A stretch of DNA of 64,000 bases from Ulva prolifera. Lineage: Eukaryota > Chlorophyta > Ulvophyceae > Ulvales > Ulvaceae. Made by a program: the position numbers and the translations under genes. The notes below the pieces were generated by a model. The model saw only the letters and a list, made by a program, of their open reading frames with translations. It searched no databases and had not been told where the DNA came from. This document shows positions 47,793-64,000 of this stretch, piece after piece. The first letter of the stretch is position 1, and every line of letters begins with the position of its first letter. The stretch spans positions 3,596,001 to 3,660,000 of the forward strand of contig CM041196.1 in the NCBI GenBank assembly GCA_023078555.1, given 5' to 3'.

Positions 47793-48737
47793 CTAGTCCA
47801 GGATGGCGGTGAAGCAGTCCCAACAGACGCGTGTGTCGTCGTCGGGGCCTGCCCGCACGCGCGCCTCTGCACCGCACGCGCAACGCCACGCCGGCCGCTC
47901 CACGGTGCGGCGGCCCCATGGCCGCCCGGTCGCGTCTGCGACTGTGACATTCCCGTCGAGCCGCTGCAGGACCGCCCGACCGTCGAGGGACTCGGTCGGG
48001 GCGGGCGTCGGGGCCCGCTGCGGCGCGTTCCCGACCCCGCCGCCGTCTTCGAGCGACTCGGTCGGGTTGGACGGCGCCCGGGTGAGGTACTCCGTGGAGT
48101 AGCCTACCGCCGCGGGGGACCACCGGCCCCCGGCGACCGTGACAAACGCGCGGCGGTCCGTGCGCTCGACGTGGCGGACCGTGGCCTCGTCGCGGTGGGC
48201 TGTGCACACGCGTTGGAACGTCGCGCCGAGGCGCATCGACATGCAACGCCCGGGCGCCCGGCGCCTGGGTCGAGGGAGCGGGCGTGGGATCGACACCCAC
48301 CGGTCGACGGGCGAGGCGTGAAGGCCGTCGGCCCCGACGGCGATCCGCCACACCTCCTCGGCGGCTGTGGTGCCGTAGAAGCAGGTCCCGCTCGCGACGA
48401 TGAGGCGGCGGACGTAGTGCACGTAGCGGGCGCCCGCCCTGGCCACGCCGAGGCACACCCACACGTCCGCCCCCGCCGGGCGGCGAGCGAGGTGGAGGGG
48501 GTGACCCGCGTGTGCGGCCGTGCGGACGGCGTCACACGCCCGCAGCACCACGGCGTGATCGCCCGAGGGCACCGTCGATCTGCATGCGGCACCGGAATGG
48601 GGACGCCTGCCGTGCGGGCGGCCCGCGTGTGCGTGGGCGGTGTCCACGGTGTGCGGGCATCTGACCAGGTGGTGGCACTCTGAGCGGGTGGGCGGCGCCG
48701 TGAAAGAAGCAAGCGGACGGTGCAAACACTGAGCCAC
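47793..48737 (-). CDS. ORF of 314 codons with C-terminal zinc ribbon, unknown function
   Basis: Open minus-strand frame ending WRCACGAEARVRAG-PDDDTRVCWDCF, a C-x-C ... C-x2-C zinc-ribbon-like end. The middle has ordered sequence (GADVWVCLGVARAG, EEVWRIAVGADGLHASPVDRWVS). The first 60 or so residues look non-coding-like (His/Arg-rich), so the true start or a splice acceptor is probably nearer 48600. No family recognised; only the Cys-rich end resembles other proteins in the window. Confidence 0.4.
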   Translation of the reverse strand: MAQCLHRPLASFTAPPTRSECHHLVRCPHTVDTAHAHAGRPHGRRPHSGAACRSTVPSGDHAVVLRACDAVRTAAHAGHPLHLARRPAGADVWVCLGVARAGARYVHYVRRLIVASGTCFYGTTAAEEVWRIAVGADGLHASPVDRWVSIPRPLPRPRRRAPGRCMSMRLGATFQRVCTAHRDEATVRHVERTDRRAFVTVAGGRWSPAAVGYSTEYLTRAPSNPTESLEDGGGVGNAPQRAPTPAPTESLDGRAVLQRLDGNVTVADATGRPWGRRTVERPAWRCACGAEARVRAGPDDDTRVCWDCFTAILD

Positions 48738-50689
48738 CCGACGAGGTCGTGTCTACGAGAGCCACGGGCACGGGGTGTCTCTCGAATTGACAGGCACACA
48801 CCCGAGCGGGCGCAGGGCTAGGTTCGGCCGTCAGTGTGCTGGTGTGGCGGGCGTACCCAGAGCGCTGGAGCATCTCGGCCTGGAGCCTGGAGCCAGTCGA
48901 AGGGTCCTCGAACGTGCTGCCTGTGGGGTCTATCGTCCACTGCGAGTGGCACACGCCGCTGCAACACCGGGTGGGTGGCCTGGCCGTCACGGCTTGGAAA
49001 CGGCAGGGTGAGAGATGTCACCCGGAAGGAGGATGTCTGGGGCCCCAGCGGGTCCACGCCTGTCATATATCAGACCGCCAGACTTCCATGACTGCAGAGG
49101 TCAGGCCTGCAACGGCGTCGCCCTGTTACGTAGGGGTCCCATGGCGGTGCGAGGTCTCGGGCATGCATGCACGACTCTCAGCCGGAAGCTGCGGCCTCTC
49201 CCTATCTTATCCGCCCCGACATGCCCCCACGTGCGGGCAGCAGTCCTCCGTGCTACGGTAGTGAAAGAGTGAACGGAAGACGACCGATACCGGTAGCCTT
49301 GAGTGCATGTTGATGTCGATTCGGGTGAGATGCGGCGTCGGTGTTTGAATGCACTCTTCTGTGGTGTCGGCGTGAGGGTCGCCGTGCATCAGTGCATGGG
49401 TGCGTCGCGGCTCTGTGTGCATGCAGCATGACGCAGCCCAGCGGCAGGATAGACCCCGACTTGTAGGCTGGCAGACACCTGTCTCCCTCCCTAGGCCGAT
49501 TCCCAGTTGTCCGTCTGTTGTCCGTCTGAAACGTCGCTGCAGTGACCGTTCGTTGCTGTTACTGTCTGGTTTTCCGCGGATTCCGAGTGGAATCGACTTA
49601 ACTACGCAAGCTTACGACCGATCGAGCTGCTGTGCTGTGTTGTGTGGAGGTTGCACTGTCGCTGTCCCTTCGCGCGAGGTTGCACTGTCGCTGTCCTGTG
49701 TGTGGGATATTACAAGAGAGTGAGCGGGAGGTAACAGACACTGTGTGTCTGTGTGTGTCGGGGTGCCCTCCACCGTCACGGTTGCAGGGCGCTGTCGCAG
49801 CTGCGCCTTGGGTACATCGCGCCCTGTTTGTGTGCTCGTCCGGGCTGCACCTCTGCGTTTGACGATGGTACCGGATGGCGAATCGGTGGGAGCGCCAAGC
49901 GGGCGTCCGTCCCTCGATGAAGGGGCTATCCATGAAGCAGCCGGACACACTGGTCCCGGTGGACCGCCAGCGGCTCGTGCTCCACCATGTAGGCGGTGCG
50001 GCGGCTTCTCACCTGCTGTCACCTGCCGTCACCTGCGCCCCCCGTTCCTGTGCTGTGCTGTGGTCACCCTGTGCATGTGTTCTGCCCCTGTTCTACGCTC
50101 TCCGTGTGGAACCACCTCGGCCACGGGTGCAGTTTCAGCTGGGTGGACGGCGCAGCGCCTGGCTTGACGGTGCACGTCGAGCAGATGCGGGCGCCGCAGC
50201 TGACTCTGCCTGGTGGCGGAGGAGCTGCACGGGCGGCGCAAAGGTGGAGTGCGGACCTCGGCGACGTTGGCGACGGGAGAGTGGCTTATTCGTTGGTCTG
50301 GGACCGGGCGTGGACCGTGCGCTCGTGCGATCCCTGCCTGCCTGCATGACTCGCTGTGATGCGCTGTCAGTTCCAGCGGTCGGGAAAAAGCTAACGGGGC
50401 CATTCGACTCTGTGAATCAACAGGCCCGCCCGCAGACTGCCTGGCGGAATGCCCAGCAGTCAAGCCCCATCCGCTCTAGAGCAAACTGTGCTGCTCGGAC
50501 AGCTGTGGCCCGTGCGGCAGGGGTGTCAGGGCGGTCTATGGGTGCTGTGCTGCACCCCCGGTGGCAGCCAAGCCTACCGAGAGCGCAATCAGCCCCAACT
50601 ACACGGATTGCCTGATTTATCTCTGGAACTTTTACAGGCAACATATCACCCACTGCCTTATGTCTCCACAAACTCTCGCCGAGCGTACG
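48738..50689. other. No convincing gene
   Basis: Only overlapping chance frames. A 21-bp direct repeat GAGGTTGCACTGTCGCTGTCC lies at about 49646-49697. Confidence 0.4.
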
Positions 50690-50719
50690 AGACTCCGTAC
50701 CAGCCCGGTGGCATTTCAG

Positions 50720-50830
50720 ACTCTCTACAGCTGATGCTGTTGCGCTGCATGTGTGATGCTCTATTGTTCTGTACAACTCGATGGTGTTGCCGCTCTACTG
50801 CTATGAAAGCCTCTGGAAACGCTGCTGGAA
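50720..50830. repeat. Inverted copy of the GCAACAG dispersed repeat
   Basis: GATGCTGTTGCGCTGCATGTGTGATGCTCTATTG is the reverse complement of the block at 47440-47475. It lies just upstream of the giant gene. Confidence 0.6.
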
Positions 50831-51008
50831 ACAAACAGACCCCGGCCTCGTATACGTGCACATGCACATCGTGCGTGCTGGTGCGCCGCTTGTGCGAGCT
50901 AAGCCCACCTCGGATGCTACGTTCAGAGCGATCGAATGGCCCCATTAGCGGCTTTCTGACCGCCAGCTGCCAGCGGCTGTGTGTGACCCGACCGCAGCAT
51001 GCAGGGCG

Positions 51009-64000
<12,992 letters not shown>

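Overview
The window looks like nuclear DNA of a GC-rich eukaryote, most likely a microalga or another protist; I cannot name the species. Genes are split by short spliceosomal introns with donors GT(G/A)CG or GTGTGC and near-invariant TGCAG acceptors, exons are GC-rich, and about half the window is repeats. There are no operons, Shine-Dalgarno sites, rRNAs, convincing tRNAs or CRISPR arrays.

Layout. Positions 1-18368 and 19198-about 37450 are two copies of one tandem segment (period about 19.2 kb). Each holds, from left: gene B (minus strand, three exons, unknown function); an orphan two-exon PIF1-like helicase C-terminus (plus strand); a Gln-rich ORF (gene C, minus); a 7-exon zinc-module plus PIF1-like helicase gene (minus); a hAT-type MITE; and a 166-bp satellite. 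Copy 2 is open-reading throughout. Copy 1 carries many one-base indels, only between about 3.6 and 13.4 kb, and its satellite is collapsed to about 1.6 units against about 19 in copy 2. From 40.4 to 50.9 kb lie mosaic repeats, a diverged gene B paralogue (42.5-44.3 kb, minus), a 617-632 bp tandem array and one isolated ORF with a C-terminal zinc ribbon (47.8-48.7 kb, minus).

From about 51 kb to the window end (plus strand) one very large gene can be assembled from 12 exons with matching splice phases: a low-complexity N-terminus, a divergent tyrosine recombinase (exons b-e), helical exons, repeated double-zinc modules, and exons orthologous to those preceding the helicase core in the 19-kb segments. 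Its helicase exons should lie just beyond position 64000. The 28.9-35.9 kb gene supplies the missing helicase part: Walker A, Walker B, a DPQQ box, the region around motif IV, and a motif VI of the form YVALTRV. Together they suggest a family of large elements encoding recombinase, zinc modules and a PIF1-like helicase in one protein, with truncated relatives that have lost the recombinase end. A mobile-element origin is inference. The recombinase and helicase assignments rest on motifs read by eye.
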